64,000 bases of DNA. Origin: Chlorobiota bacterium. Lineage in GTDB: Bacteria > Bacteroidota > Ignavibacteria > OLB7. The stretch is from contig CP065014.1 of the NCBI GenBank assembly GCA_016700335.1, positions 2,641,001-2,705,000 on the forward strand, in the 5' to 3' direction. The translations under genes were made by a program, and so were the position numbers. The notes below the pieces were generated by a model that saw only the letters and a list, made by a program, of their open reading frames with translations, ran no database searches and had not been told where the DNA came from. The first letter of the stretch is position 1; every line of letters starts with the position of its first letter. Positions 18,337 to 28,000 of the stretch are shown here, piece by piece.

Positions 18337-20169
18337 TTAAAAACCTAAATTATTAAAATGATATTTCAAGCTCACACTAGGAGCAAAAATAGTTGAATTT
18401 TCCCATAAATGAGCTTCACGTGAAAGCACAGTTGCAAACTTTCCTTCAATTTTTAAATCTAATTGAGGGTTAACAATAAACTGAATCCAAGCATTAGAGA
18501 AAATTGATTCATCAAGATATTGAACAGAAACTCCCCATGGAATTTTTTTACCTCCTCTCATATATTCAATTTTACCAGATACTCCTCCTTTTGAAGTACT
18601 TTCAACTTTGTTCATTATGGTAGCATTTTTTGAAGCTCCTTTACTACTATCTGCGATTCTCTCATATGAATCTACACCATAGAATGAACCTCCAAATTTT
18701 AAACGGAAAACATGTGATCCTGATTCATCTGGAAAAAATCCGAATGAATAATATAACTGTCCAGCATATCTAATTAGATATCCTCTTTCAGACATTTTAA
18801 GCACTGAATCGTACGCTTTCCTGATTTGATCAGTATTAGAAGCACTAAAAGAGTAGGTTCCAAAAAAGTTAAACATACCTGAATTAGATATAAATGGAGT
18901 TGTAAAATCTCCACTCATTGCAAACCCAGTTCCACCTATAATTTTTTGTGGTGAGCCACCCAATCCACTTGTAGAAATTGAAGTATCACCAAAGCGAACC
19001 ATTGGCAATACTAAACCTAATCTAATATTTTCGAGGATTGCACTTAAAGTAAATCTTCCACCCCAAATTGATGGGAAATTCATTTCATCTAAACCATTTT
19101 TTAGCTCAACACCCCATTGTAAATCTGGATTCTTTTTATCTTTTAAATCATAAGATCTTAAACCTAAAATCACATCAGTACCAACAGTAAATTCATAAGG
19201 ATATTCTCCAGTACCAGGAACTTCTGCTCCAGCTAACTTATTTTTACTTACTCCAGAACCGCCAAATATTCCACCAGCATCACTAAATAAATCCTCCTCT
19301 TTCTTAACAGTGTCAGCCTCATCATCTTTCTTTTCTTTTCTTAGAGGTCTTCCTTCACTTACACTAATTAGTGCGTGAGGATATTCTTCTTCGTTAATTG
19401 AATTAGCTCTAACTTTTGTTCTAGGAGCAATCTGAACTTGAGCTAAATCTCTTAACAAAAACATTTGATTTGTTAAACTTGGGCTCCCTTCAGAAATACC
19501 AGATCTTAATTCATTATACATTCCAGTATCTGGTCCACCATTTGAATATAGATATTTGTACATATCCAATCCACCTTTAACATCCATAATACTAGCTTTA
19601 TTAGAAACAGGGTCTATGTTAATACCCATAAAAGCAATTAATCTTGGATTAGATTTATTACGTGAACTAACGATATAGAATTCTTTTGGACGAGACTTAC
19701 GTTTATTGATTACACCTTGAACTCTACCAATTAAATCTTGAAGTTCAGTTTCATCCATGTCTTCCTCATCACAGTTGCCATACTTATCGGCTAACATTTT
19801 CTTTTGTGCTTTTAAATCACGAGCACGGCTTACAACAGTGCGTAAACCATCAAACAAATCAGCCATTGCTTCGCCACAAAGTGCTCCACTTTTGCCTTTT
19901 TCATTTACATAATCTATGTCTGCTTTATCAACAGCATCCATACTTCTTATTAGACGACTTTTGTATTCGTCTTCTAATTTGTAAATCATGATATCTGCCC
20001 AAACTATATCATCTATAGAACGGATAAGATTTTTGATTCTACGGTCTAGTTTGACAAGTTCGCGCTCATCTCCTCCTTGTGCTTTTGCAGGCACATAGGA
20101 TAAGGCAATGCCAACAAGCACTGCAAGTAAAGAGGCTAATTTCACATACCGAGATATTAAGTTTCTCAT
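18337..20169 (-). CDS. Secreted protein with helical periplasmic domain and beta-barrel-like C-terminus
   Basis: 610 residues. The signal peptide ends at about residue 30 (YVPAKAQ). Residues 33-165 are strongly helical and charged (ERELVKLDRRIKNLIRSIDDI, later AQKKMLADKYGNCDEEDMDE, with three cysteines in the region). Residues 170-270 are a mixed domain, 275-310 an acidic/glycine linker, and 320-610 amphipathic beta-strands ending SVSLKYHFNNLGF, an outer-membrane barrel-type end. The arrangement suggests a barrel carrying a coiled periplasmic arm. Its position between an inner-membrane-anchored protein and another barrel suggests a trans-envelope assembly. No family recognised. Confidence 0.75.
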   Translation of the reverse strand: MRNLISRYVKLASLLAVLVGIALSYVPAKAQGGDERELVKLDRRIKNLIRSIDDIVWADIMIYKLEDEYKSRLIRSMDAVDKADIDYVNEKGKSGALCGEAMADLFDGLRTVVSRARDLKAQKKMLADKYGNCDEEDMDETELQDLIGRVQGVINKRKSRPKEFYIVSSRNKSNPRLIAFMGINIDPVSNKASIMDVKGGLDMYKYLYSNGGPDTGMYNELRSGISEGSPSLTNQMFLLRDLAQVQIAPRTKVRANSINEEEYPHALISVSEGRPLRKEKKDDEADTVKKEEDLFSDAGGIFGGSGVSKNKLAGAEVPGTGEYPYEFTVGTDVILGLRSYDLKDKKNPDLQWGVELKNGLDEMNFPSIWGGRFTLSAILENIRLGLVLPMVRFGDTSISTSGLGGSPQKIIGGTGFAMSGDFTTPFISNSGMFNFFGTYSFSASNTDQIRKAYDSVLKMSERGYLIRYAGQLYYSFGFFPDESGSHVFRLKFGGSFYGVDSYERIADSSKGASKNATIMNKVESTSKGGVSGKIEYMRGGKKIPWGVSVQYLDESIFSNAWIQFIVNPQLDLKIEGKFATVLSREAHLWENSTIFAPSVSLKYHFNNLGF

Positions 20170-20319
20170 TGTTGGCTTTAGGAAATTATTTAAATTAATA
20201 ATTATCTTTTAAAAAGAAAGAGAGAGAAAATTTCCCTTATCTATTTGTTATAAATCTATGCATTTAACAATTAAAATAAATTGAATTTGATTAATGCATA
20301 AATGTTTGTTATTCTAATA

Positions 20320-22206
20320 TTACTTAATAGCTCTTACTGTTACAAAAGTAGTTCCTTGAGAGCTAACTCCACCACGTCCACGAATTGTAAATCCTATTTC
20401 AAATCTTTTACCTTGAAGTCCTGCAATATTTTTCTTAAATACTGCAATATCTGAAACAGTTCCACTTAATGTATAAATTCCACCATCACCTCCAACTAAT
20501 CTGAATGTTAATCCGTAAGTTGAACATTCTGAACACCCAGCTTCTCCTTGAATTTCTGCTGGAACAGAATTATCTCCTAACCTTTGGCTTACAGTAATAG
20601 TTGTTACATCACTTGTAAGTTTTTTACTATTAATTACCCATTCAGCCTCAAATCCATCAGTCTGTTCTGGTGATGGGAAAACTATTTGGAAGTCCTTTGT
20701 AGGTTTAATAATAGATGAACCATTTTTATCATTTGTAAGTAAAGCTACCCATTTTGATTTATCAGCTACACCATTTGGTTTCCAATAAACTGTAGTTTTG
20801 ACAGATTTAGTACTTTCTGTTACTTTCATATTTGCAGCTAATTCTGCTTCTTTAAATACAGTACCCTCTTGATTAAGTGCTTGTTCTCCATTTATTTCAA
20901 CAACAGTTTGATAATGACTATTTGGAACATTACCACTCATCCATTCCGATGTTGGATTATACTTTCTACCAATAACAGCCCTATTACCTTTCCATCTATC
21001 TGGAGAATTTCTAAGAGTTGGTTTTTCAACCATAAGATATTTAGTAGCAGTTTGCGTTCCAGCTTTAGTAGAAGCAGTTGCAACAATAGGAGTAATACCT
21101 CCAGATTGTGGCTTATCAATAGTTGCATTATAAATCCCTGCACTCGCATCTAAAACTGTGAGAGTTGCACCTGATACATTTTTTGAGGAAGCATCCTTTG
21201 GACCTAACTTAACTTGAACTTCAAATGGTGCTGCATCATACCAGTAAGCTGTATCACGTGCCATTAATATCGCAGCAACTGGATCTTGTGGTTTTTGTAT
21301 AGGAACTGGTGGTGGATTTTTAACCCTAATATTGAAAGATGTTGCACTTTGATTTTCTTCAAATTGATTTGCAGCATTAGGAGTTAAGAGCTTATCAATA
21401 TATGAAATAACTGTTGCTCCACTTCCAGGAACACCTGCCTTATCACCTTGTTTTTCTATAAATCTTTTAGTTAATCTGAGTTGTTTAACAGCAAATTTAA
21501 TATTCCCAACTCTAACAGTATCATTATCAGAAGGCTCTTGAGCCACTGTCATGATTTTATTTGTATTTGTATGGAACCTAAGTCTGTACCAACCTTGACC
21601 TTTAGTCGGTTTGAAGTTGACATTAAAAACTTTTATTCTTTTTCCTTTAGCCAACATATCTTGAGTTGCACTATCATTAATAGTAAAATAAGACTCAGGA
21701 GTTTCTGTTGGGATTGATGTTCCAGAAATTTGACGAGGTTGAGTATAACTTCCCACATCAGTCCCTAATTCCGAAAGTAAAATCTGTTGTCCCCCTTCAA
21801 TATCAGTTGTGTCAGGACCTAAAGCACCTTCATCTAAATTTGGATTAGGAATTAATGATACGCTGTACTGCAATGATGAGATGTCATCTCCAGCTATTTC
21901 CTTACCATTAATAACCTGCTTTGCAGCAGGATCACCAACTGAAACGAAAATTTTATAATTTCTAGCCCATCCTTTTTGGTCTTTGGGTTCTAGAACTATT
22001 TCGTCCTTAGGTATGGTAGTGATACCAGTAGCACCATTACCAGTTTGAAGTTGCGAGAGAATAGTTTGAACAATCTCAATCGCTTCTTTTTGTTTACGAC
22101 GCAAGCCTTCTTCCGCCTCGTCGCGTTCGATAAAGATAATAAGAAGTTCGAGAATTACGGCAAGATATAATACGAAATAAACCTTGCCTGCACCGCCTTT
22201 AGACAT
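20320..22206 (-). CDS. Inner-membrane-anchored periplasmic protein with Ig-like domains (first gene of envelope unit)
   Basis: 628 residues. A short basic N-terminus (MSKGGAGK) precedes one transmembrane helix at about 9-26, which contains a buried acidic residue, Glu20, in VILELLIIF. A charged helix follows at 27-55. The rest is beta-rich, with several Ig-like modules (for example around 320-400 and 545-628, the last ending GTTFVTVRAIK) and two cysteines in GCSEC near residue 565. It is not cleaved like a signal peptide, so the protein should stay in the inner membrane facing the periplasm. The topology resembles GldM/PorM of the T9SS motor, or ExbD/MotB-type proteins, but I see no convincing family motif. 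Lead gene of a three-gene operon. Confidence 0.75.
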   Translation of the reverse strand: MSKGGAGKVYFVLYLAVILELLIIFIERDEAEEGLRRKQKEAIEIVQTILSQLQTGNGATGITTIPKDEIVLEPKDQKGWARNYKIFVSVGDPAAKQVINGKEIAGDDISSLQYSVSLIPNPNLDEGALGPDTTDIEGGQQILLSELGTDVGSYTQPRQISGTSIPTETPESYFTINDSATQDMLAKGKRIKVFNVNFKPTKGQGWYRLRFHTNTNKIMTVAQEPSDNDTVRVGNIKFAVKQLRLTKRFIEKQGDKAGVPGSGATVISYIDKLLTPNAANQFEENQSATSFNIRVKNPPPVPIQKPQDPVAAILMARDTAYWYDAAPFEVQVKLGPKDASSKNVSGATLTVLDASAGIYNATIDKPQSGGITPIVATASTKAGTQTATKYLMVEKPTLRNSPDRWKGNRAVIGRKYNPTSEWMSGNVPNSHYQTVVEINGEQALNQEGTVFKEAELAANMKVTESTKSVKTTVYWKPNGVADKSKWVALLTNDKNGSSIIKPTKDFQIVFPSPEQTDGFEAEWVINSKKLTSDVTTITVSQRLGDNSVPAEIQGEAGCSECSTYGLTFRLVGGDGGIYTLSGTVSDIAVFKKNIAGLQGKRFEIGFTIRGRGGVSSQGTTFVTVRAIK

Positions 22207-22743
22207 AAATTATACTACAAAAGTAGGAAATGGATAAATTTACTTTGGAATGCAAATACTTAGAGAAGAAAGCCGTTATACCCCACATACTAATAACATA
22301 CATATAACCATTAGAATTAATTTCATTAGAAAAGGAGAAGCAAGATAAGTAAAATTTAATTTATTATTATTAAATTTTTTTTCAAAAAACTTTTTTTCCT
22401 CATTTAAAATATTCTATTATTTTATATAACATTAAAAAAAATTCTAGATCCAATTTATTTCAAAAATATATTCTGTTTATTTACTAAATTAAACCAATAA
22501 TCAAATATAAAAAATTCATTTAAAAATGAATTATTGAAAGAATATTTATTTATTTCTTAATTATTTCTTAACATTTAAAAGTTTAAGTTAACCAAAGTTA
22601 AAAATTTTATACTATTTAACAAAGTAAATTTTTATTTATAAAATTATTTATTGGATTTATTTGTTGAATTTTATAGTTTAGTTTAACTAAATAAAATTAT
22701 AATTATTAATCAAATTTAAATATTCAGAATATCAATTATAAAT
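22207..22743. other. 537-bp intergenic region upstream of the envelope unit
   Basis: Extremely AT-rich sequence between two minus-strand genes. Apart from the promoter-like box at 22218-22225, nothing with gene-like or RNA-like structure was seen; short open frames here lack coding character. Confidence 0.6.
22218..22225 (-). promoter_or_regulatory. Candidate -7 promoter box of the envelope unit
   Basis: On the minus strand this reads TACTTTTG, matching TANNTTTG, 11 bases upstream of the ATG. That implies an almost leaderless mRNA. No TTTG at ideal spacing; the nearest is about 27 bases upstream. Confidence 0.35.
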
Positions 22744-24873
22744 TTATTGTTTAAACCAATCAATATCAATTCCAACACCAAAAGAATTTGGAGCTCTTTT
22801 ACTATTCCATATTTTATTGTTAGTTGGTTTTTCTGAATAGAATTTATCGCTGCTTTTTTTATCCCAATTATATTCATCGTCACCACCACTATCAATGAAC
22901 AAACCAAAGGATTTCACATCATCACGCCAACCATTTTGAACTTCGTATTTTGTTGATGTACCTAAAGGTGGAGTATCAACCCAACCAAGTTGTTCACCAA
23001 CAACCTCATAATTTAAATTGTATTCATCATTACCGCTTCTATCCCAAAATAAACCAATGCTGCATAAATCTGCGGAACCACCACAAACTGGTTTTAGGTA
23101 ATATTTATCATTGCCATCTGCATCTATAGAAATACCAATTGAACCATCCCTAGCATGACCACAGTATTGATTTACAGCTTCTTTATATCCAATTGCATAT
23201 TTGTCATTGCCTTTCAAATCTATCTTACAACCAATACCATAATGTGCTGCAGAACCGATTGAGTATTTTCCACTTCTGTAAGTATCATTCCCTTCCCTAT
23301 CTTCAAGAATACCAATAGCCCACCAATAGCCACAACCTTGACTCCAGACTGGAGCACTATAATAATCATTCCCTTTTCCATCAACTAAAATTCCCCAACC
23401 ACCAGCTAAGCTGTGTCCATCTCCAAAATCTGCACGTCTTCCATAACCACACCCTTGAGCCATTGAAACTGACTGACCTAAGTAAAGTGCTGAAATATTT
23501 CCGCTATCTCTAGCAATATATTTATCATCACCTTCAACATCAATAAGGCAACCAACACCTAAGGTTGAACCTAACCCTTGAGATTGTTGAGAACAAGTGT
23601 AGATATCATTTCCAGAGATATCACACAATATAGCTGCTCCAATATGAGCTGCACCTTCACCCCAAAGTGAATCAACTGTATAATTATCATCACCAGAAAA
23701 ATCAAATAATGTCCCAACTCCAAACCAAGATGAGCCCAACCCTGACTCTTTTATATGGTAAATATCGTTACCTTTCAAATCTATTACAGCACCTATTCCA
23801 AACAATCCACAACCAAAAGAACAAGGTTTATCTGTTGAATTATATGTATCATTCCCATCAAAATCAATAATCAAACTTGTAGGTTTTGTAATTCCAGCTG
23901 AAACACCTAATCTCCCAGAATATTTATCATTTCCACCAATATCAATAATTGCAATACTCTCTTCATCATCAATTAAATCGTTATTCCCACCATAAATTAC
24001 AATATTACCTTCTGGGGTTGGTATATCAACTTTCTCCATTTTTGGCTGACCTTTCAAAAATTGTTTAGACTCTTTAAATTCATTTATTGCATATTGAATT
24101 TGATTATAGAAATATGTTGAAGCAAACATTAAATACTTTCTATCGGTTTTACGAATTAAATCAAATACACGTGAATCGGTAACTGCTGACTGACCAAGAT
24201 GTTCTTCCCCCCATGGTGCTGAAGCAAATAAATAATAATAATCAATTGGATTTCCTCGTGGCGCATCAAGTGATAATTGTTCAAGAGGAATTGCTTTTAA
24301 TAACCATTTATTAGTTTCAACTATACAAGTAGAAATTCTAATCAAAAGAATTTTAAGGTTATCTGGTAACAATAAAAATTCAATTTTTGCTGATAATAAT
24401 TTTGATTTATCACGTTGCCCCTCGGCAATATATTTGTTAAATGCCTCTTCTGGAGAATTGCAAGTACGATTCTTTTCATCTTTTGCAAACCATAGTGAAT
24501 CTATTTGAACAGCCATACCACGTCCAGATGAAACATCAGTTAAACTCAATGCTCTTTGAACAATAGCTGACATACTTTTACAGCTATCTAAAAGTAAAGT
24601 TGTTATTCCACCACTACTCCGAGGTATATTTCTTGCATTTCTAAAAGCTCTCCAAATTGATGGGAGTACAAATTCATCAGGAGAAAAATTCATCATTTCA
24701 TCGTATGAATAACCTAATTGTTTTCCGTTTATCTCAAATCTTTTAATTGCTTCATCCCATAATGTATCTGGAATAGAAAGGCTATTTCTATCTTTTAAAA
24801 ATTCATGTTGTTGAGATAAAGAATTTTTAAATGATATTATTGAAACAAATAAAATGATAATTAGACCTTTCAT
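22744..24873 (-). CDS. Exported protein with twelve GND-Y solenoid repeats
   Basis: 709 residues; signal peptide to about residue 20 (NSLSQQ). Residues 21-300 are a non-repetitive, largely helical region. From about 312 to 668 come twelve repeats, each with a core D-x-x-G-[ND]-D-x-Y (DIGGNDKY, DFDGNDTY, DLKGNDIY and so on). They are mostly 25-40 residues apart and preceded by a glycine-rich segment of the type GxGxxFGVGxLxD. The regular Asp/Gly pattern suggests a calcium-binding beta-solenoid. It is distinct from RTX, which repeats every nine residues. No T9SS tail, lipobox or barrel end is present; it ends DIDWFKQ. Function unknown. Confidence 0.75.
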   Translation of the reverse strand: MKGLIIILFVSIISFKNSLSQQHEFLKDRNSLSIPDTLWDEAIKRFEINGKQLGYSYDEMMNFSPDEFVLPSIWRAFRNARNIPRSSGGITTLLLDSCKSMSAIVQRALSLTDVSSGRGMAVQIDSLWFAKDEKNRTCNSPEEAFNKYIAEGQRDKSKLLSAKIEFLLLPDNLKILLIRISTCIVETNKWLLKAIPLEQLSLDAPRGNPIDYYYLFASAPWGEEHLGQSAVTDSRVFDLIRKTDRKYLMFASTYFYNQIQYAINEFKESKQFLKGQPKMEKVDIPTPEGNIVIYGGNNDLIDDEESIAIIDIGGNDKYSGRLGVSAGITKPTSLIIDFDGNDTYNSTDKPCSFGCGLFGIGAVIDLKGNDIYHIKESGLGSSWFGVGTLFDFSGDDNYTVDSLWGEGAAHIGAAILCDISGNDIYTCSQQSQGLGSTLGVGCLIDVEGDDKYIARDSGNISALYLGQSVSMAQGCGYGRRADFGDGHSLAGGWGILVDGKGNDYYSAPVWSQGCGYWWAIGILEDREGNDTYRSGKYSIGSAAHYGIGCKIDLKGNDKYAIGYKEAVNQYCGHARDGSIGISIDADGNDKYYLKPVCGGSADLCSIGLFWDRSGNDEYNLNYEVVGEQLGWVDTPPLGTSTKYEVQNGWRDDVKSFGLFIDSGGDDEYNWDKKSSDKFYSEKPTNNKIWNSKRAPNSFGVGIDIDWFKQ

Positions 24874-24975
24874 AAAAAATTTTCAATTTAATAATTATTT
24901 ATACAAACTTACATCTTTAAATAATATTTATTATTTATTAATACTTCAGAGTGAATTATTGATTTGAACCCAATC

Positions 24976-25013
24976 AAAAATAAAAAAGGAGTAAGCGTGT
25001 ACTTACTCCTTTT
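24976..25013 (-). terminator. Intrinsic terminator after the LamG/ASH protein gene
   Basis: A perfect 12-bp stem, AAAAGGAGTAAG and CTTACTCCTTTT, has a 6-base loop. The minus-strand T-run follows directly. It starts 26 bases past the stop. Confidence 0.9.
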
Positions 25014-25038
25014 ATTAAATGATATTGGTTGAAATTTA

Positions 25039-28000
25039 TTACTTTTTAATAACAAATTTTTGGACTTCAATAAATTTATTATTTCTAAAGGTACAAATAT
25101 AATTCCCTTGAGGTAAGCCATTACTATTTATAACTGCACTATATTTACCAAAAGAAATTGAAGTTTTTCCATCGAATATTACAAACACTTTTTCTCCTAA
25201 TAAGTTTGAAATAAAACAATCTGGTTTTCCATCCTCAAAAAATTCCATTTCAATTTTGATAATATTATTATTCTCTATAACTTTTAATTTATTGGCACCA
25301 CCATTATAATTTAGCTTAGTAATATTACATTTGCCATTAACTGAAACATTCCCATTATCACCTGTAACAACTGGTTTAACCCAAAATATTGAATCACTAG
25401 TAAACTTTATTGGAGAAATACCCATGTAAGATAAATTTGAATCTGGCACTGCAACAGCAAATCTCATTTCAGCAATTTCACCAGTAGTTACATTTTCACA
25501 ATCTTCCATTATTACTTCAATCCCATTTTGTTTTTCTGAAACTAAAGGTGCTCTCCCAAATTTTGTTTTAATACCTAAATACTGCAATGCTCTTTTGTTA
25601 TATTCAAAGAAATATTTTAAATCAATAGGAGATTGAGGCAAATCTTTATCAACAATTACTTTTTGTAATACTGTATCTGCAATAGTTCCATAAAGAGTAT
25701 CAGAAGGTGCGAAACTCATTTTCATAGGAAACGGAGGAGCATAACCTATACTGAAGATCCTACCTGAAGTATTAATTGAACATGGAAAATTTGATAATGC
25801 TGTCATTGTTGTATCATAAACTTCTTCAATATATGGACAGAACCTGACAGTTAATTCAATAGTATCTCCTTTTTTTAATGTAGTTGGATAAGGGATATTA
25901 CTAGATAAAACTTTATGACCTTTTGGAAGTATTAATGAATCAAATCTCATATCAATTTTATCTGGATTCCAAATTTTTACAATTCTATCAGCACAATATT
26001 TCAAATTCACAGTATCAAAGCTCATTAACTGGCTCATAGCAATTCTTGAGCAATAACCAAATCCATTTACCTTAGAAGTATCTTCAAATTTACAAGGAAC
26101 ATTTGATACAATTCTAATTATTGAATCATAACTTTGTTCATTTGTTGGGCAGAATTTCAACATCACAATTACAGAATCATTTGGTTGCAAATCAACTGGA
26201 ATTGGTGGTAAAGAAGAAGTAATAGTATATCCAGGAGGTAGAATTAGTGAATCAAACCTAACTGGTATTAAACCTGGATTTCTTACTATAATTTGTTTGT
26301 CTAAACAATCTTGAACTCCAACGGTATCAAAAGTAATTGATTCAGCTTTGATTAATGGTTGAGTTATAATAATAGTACCTTTATCGCCAGCAGCTACGAT
26401 TTTATAAAATACTAAAGAATCACTATCAAAACTTACTTCTTCAATACTGATAGGAGTAACAAAAGGTTTGCCACTAATTACTTTAAATTTCACTCTTGCT
26501 ACTTCACCAGCTTTTATACTAATTCCATTTAATACTTGTCCCCTTGCAATACCTCCAGTATCTGCTTTTATTGCAACATTATTTGAGTAAGGTGAAGTAA
26601 TACTTAGTACTTTCAATGCTGTAGAGTCATAGTTTAATCTAAAGAACATATCAATAATCCTTTGAGGAACATCGCGAGAACAGAAAATAGGCAACTCAAA
26701 ATCATCACAAGTATTCACTAGTATTGTATCTCTGTTTATTCTTGTAGTATCAAATGCCATTTGCATACCAAAAGCTGGAGCAAAACCATTTCCTTTTAAT
26801 GTTATACTAGTATCAATATTATTGCATGGATACTTAGTAATAATATTAAGCTTAGCTAAATAAGACTTTGGAGATCGAGGAGAAAACACAATATTTAAAG
26901 TTAATTTAGAACCTCTTTTTACTACCCATGTAGGTGGTGTATTTCCTGGTAATGCTGTTGCAGTAAATACTCCAATATCTGGTACAAACTGGATTCCAGA
27001 AATTACAACTGAATCTCCACTTGGATTACTAAATGGATCTGAAGGTACATCTAAATTTACAGCAATTGCTGCTGAAGATGTATCAACCCTAGTTGCTGGA
27101 AATTGAACATTAACATTTGAAGGAGCTAAATTTAGCTCTCTTCTTCCGCTTAATGAAACTTTAAATTCATCTTTCCAAGCAGGTGTTTTAGCTTTAATAT
27201 GAAGAATTGCATTACTTAAAACATTTGGTGCAATAGAAGGAATATTCGGACAAAAAGATACTACTAAAGTATCAACTGTTAGAGGAGCAACTGTAAATGG
27301 TGCTTTACTTCCATTCAATTTTGATTTCCAACTAAAAACTGCTGGTCTTGGAGATGGTAAAGGAGGAGTGCCAGGATCAATCCATATTGAATCGATTGAC
27401 ATTGGTATATATGAACTATAATTTGGCAATGGAATTTCTCTATTGCTACATTCACATGGTTTTACTAACCCGTAATTTATTAAACTAATAGGAGCTTCAA
27501 GTTTGATTATAACACCTGTTCCTGTTATCTTTCCAGTCCAATCAATTACACATGGTTTGTCAGTATTAATTAAAAAATCTCCTGCATAAACTTGGGCTGC
27601 AGTCGGCTTTAATTGGACATCGAACCAAAGAGAATCTCTAGGGTTTAAATATACAGGTAAAGCTGGCCTAGAGGCAATTAAAACATATCCTGGAGGAAGA
27701 TTTAATTTTGTTACATTAATTGGAATAGAACTTGAATTTTCAATTAATATAGGAATCGTCTTTTGCCAACCAACTTCAACTACTCCATAGGTTGTAAGCG
27801 GAGTAACATAAAGTCTTGGAACTACACTTGTAGCTCTTACCAAAACCTGATACTTCCTTCCATTTGATAAATTGATATCTAAAATAGATTGATCTGCTCT
27901 ATCGGTTGTTAAATCATTTGGGCAATACTTTATTGAATAGTATCCTGAACTATTAGGTTGTATAACTTGATTTCCAGAGTTAGTAATCAATGTAAATTTT

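Noticed and set aside
20320..22206. Calling the 628-residue protein GldM/PorM
   Set aside because: Topology is compatible, but the large helical D1 domain and family motifs of GldM are not evident; kept as unknown with a hypothesis.
22744..24873. RTX toxin repeats
   Set aside because: RTX repeats every nine residues (GGxGxDxUx); here one acidic core occurs about every 25-40 residues, so this is a different repeat.
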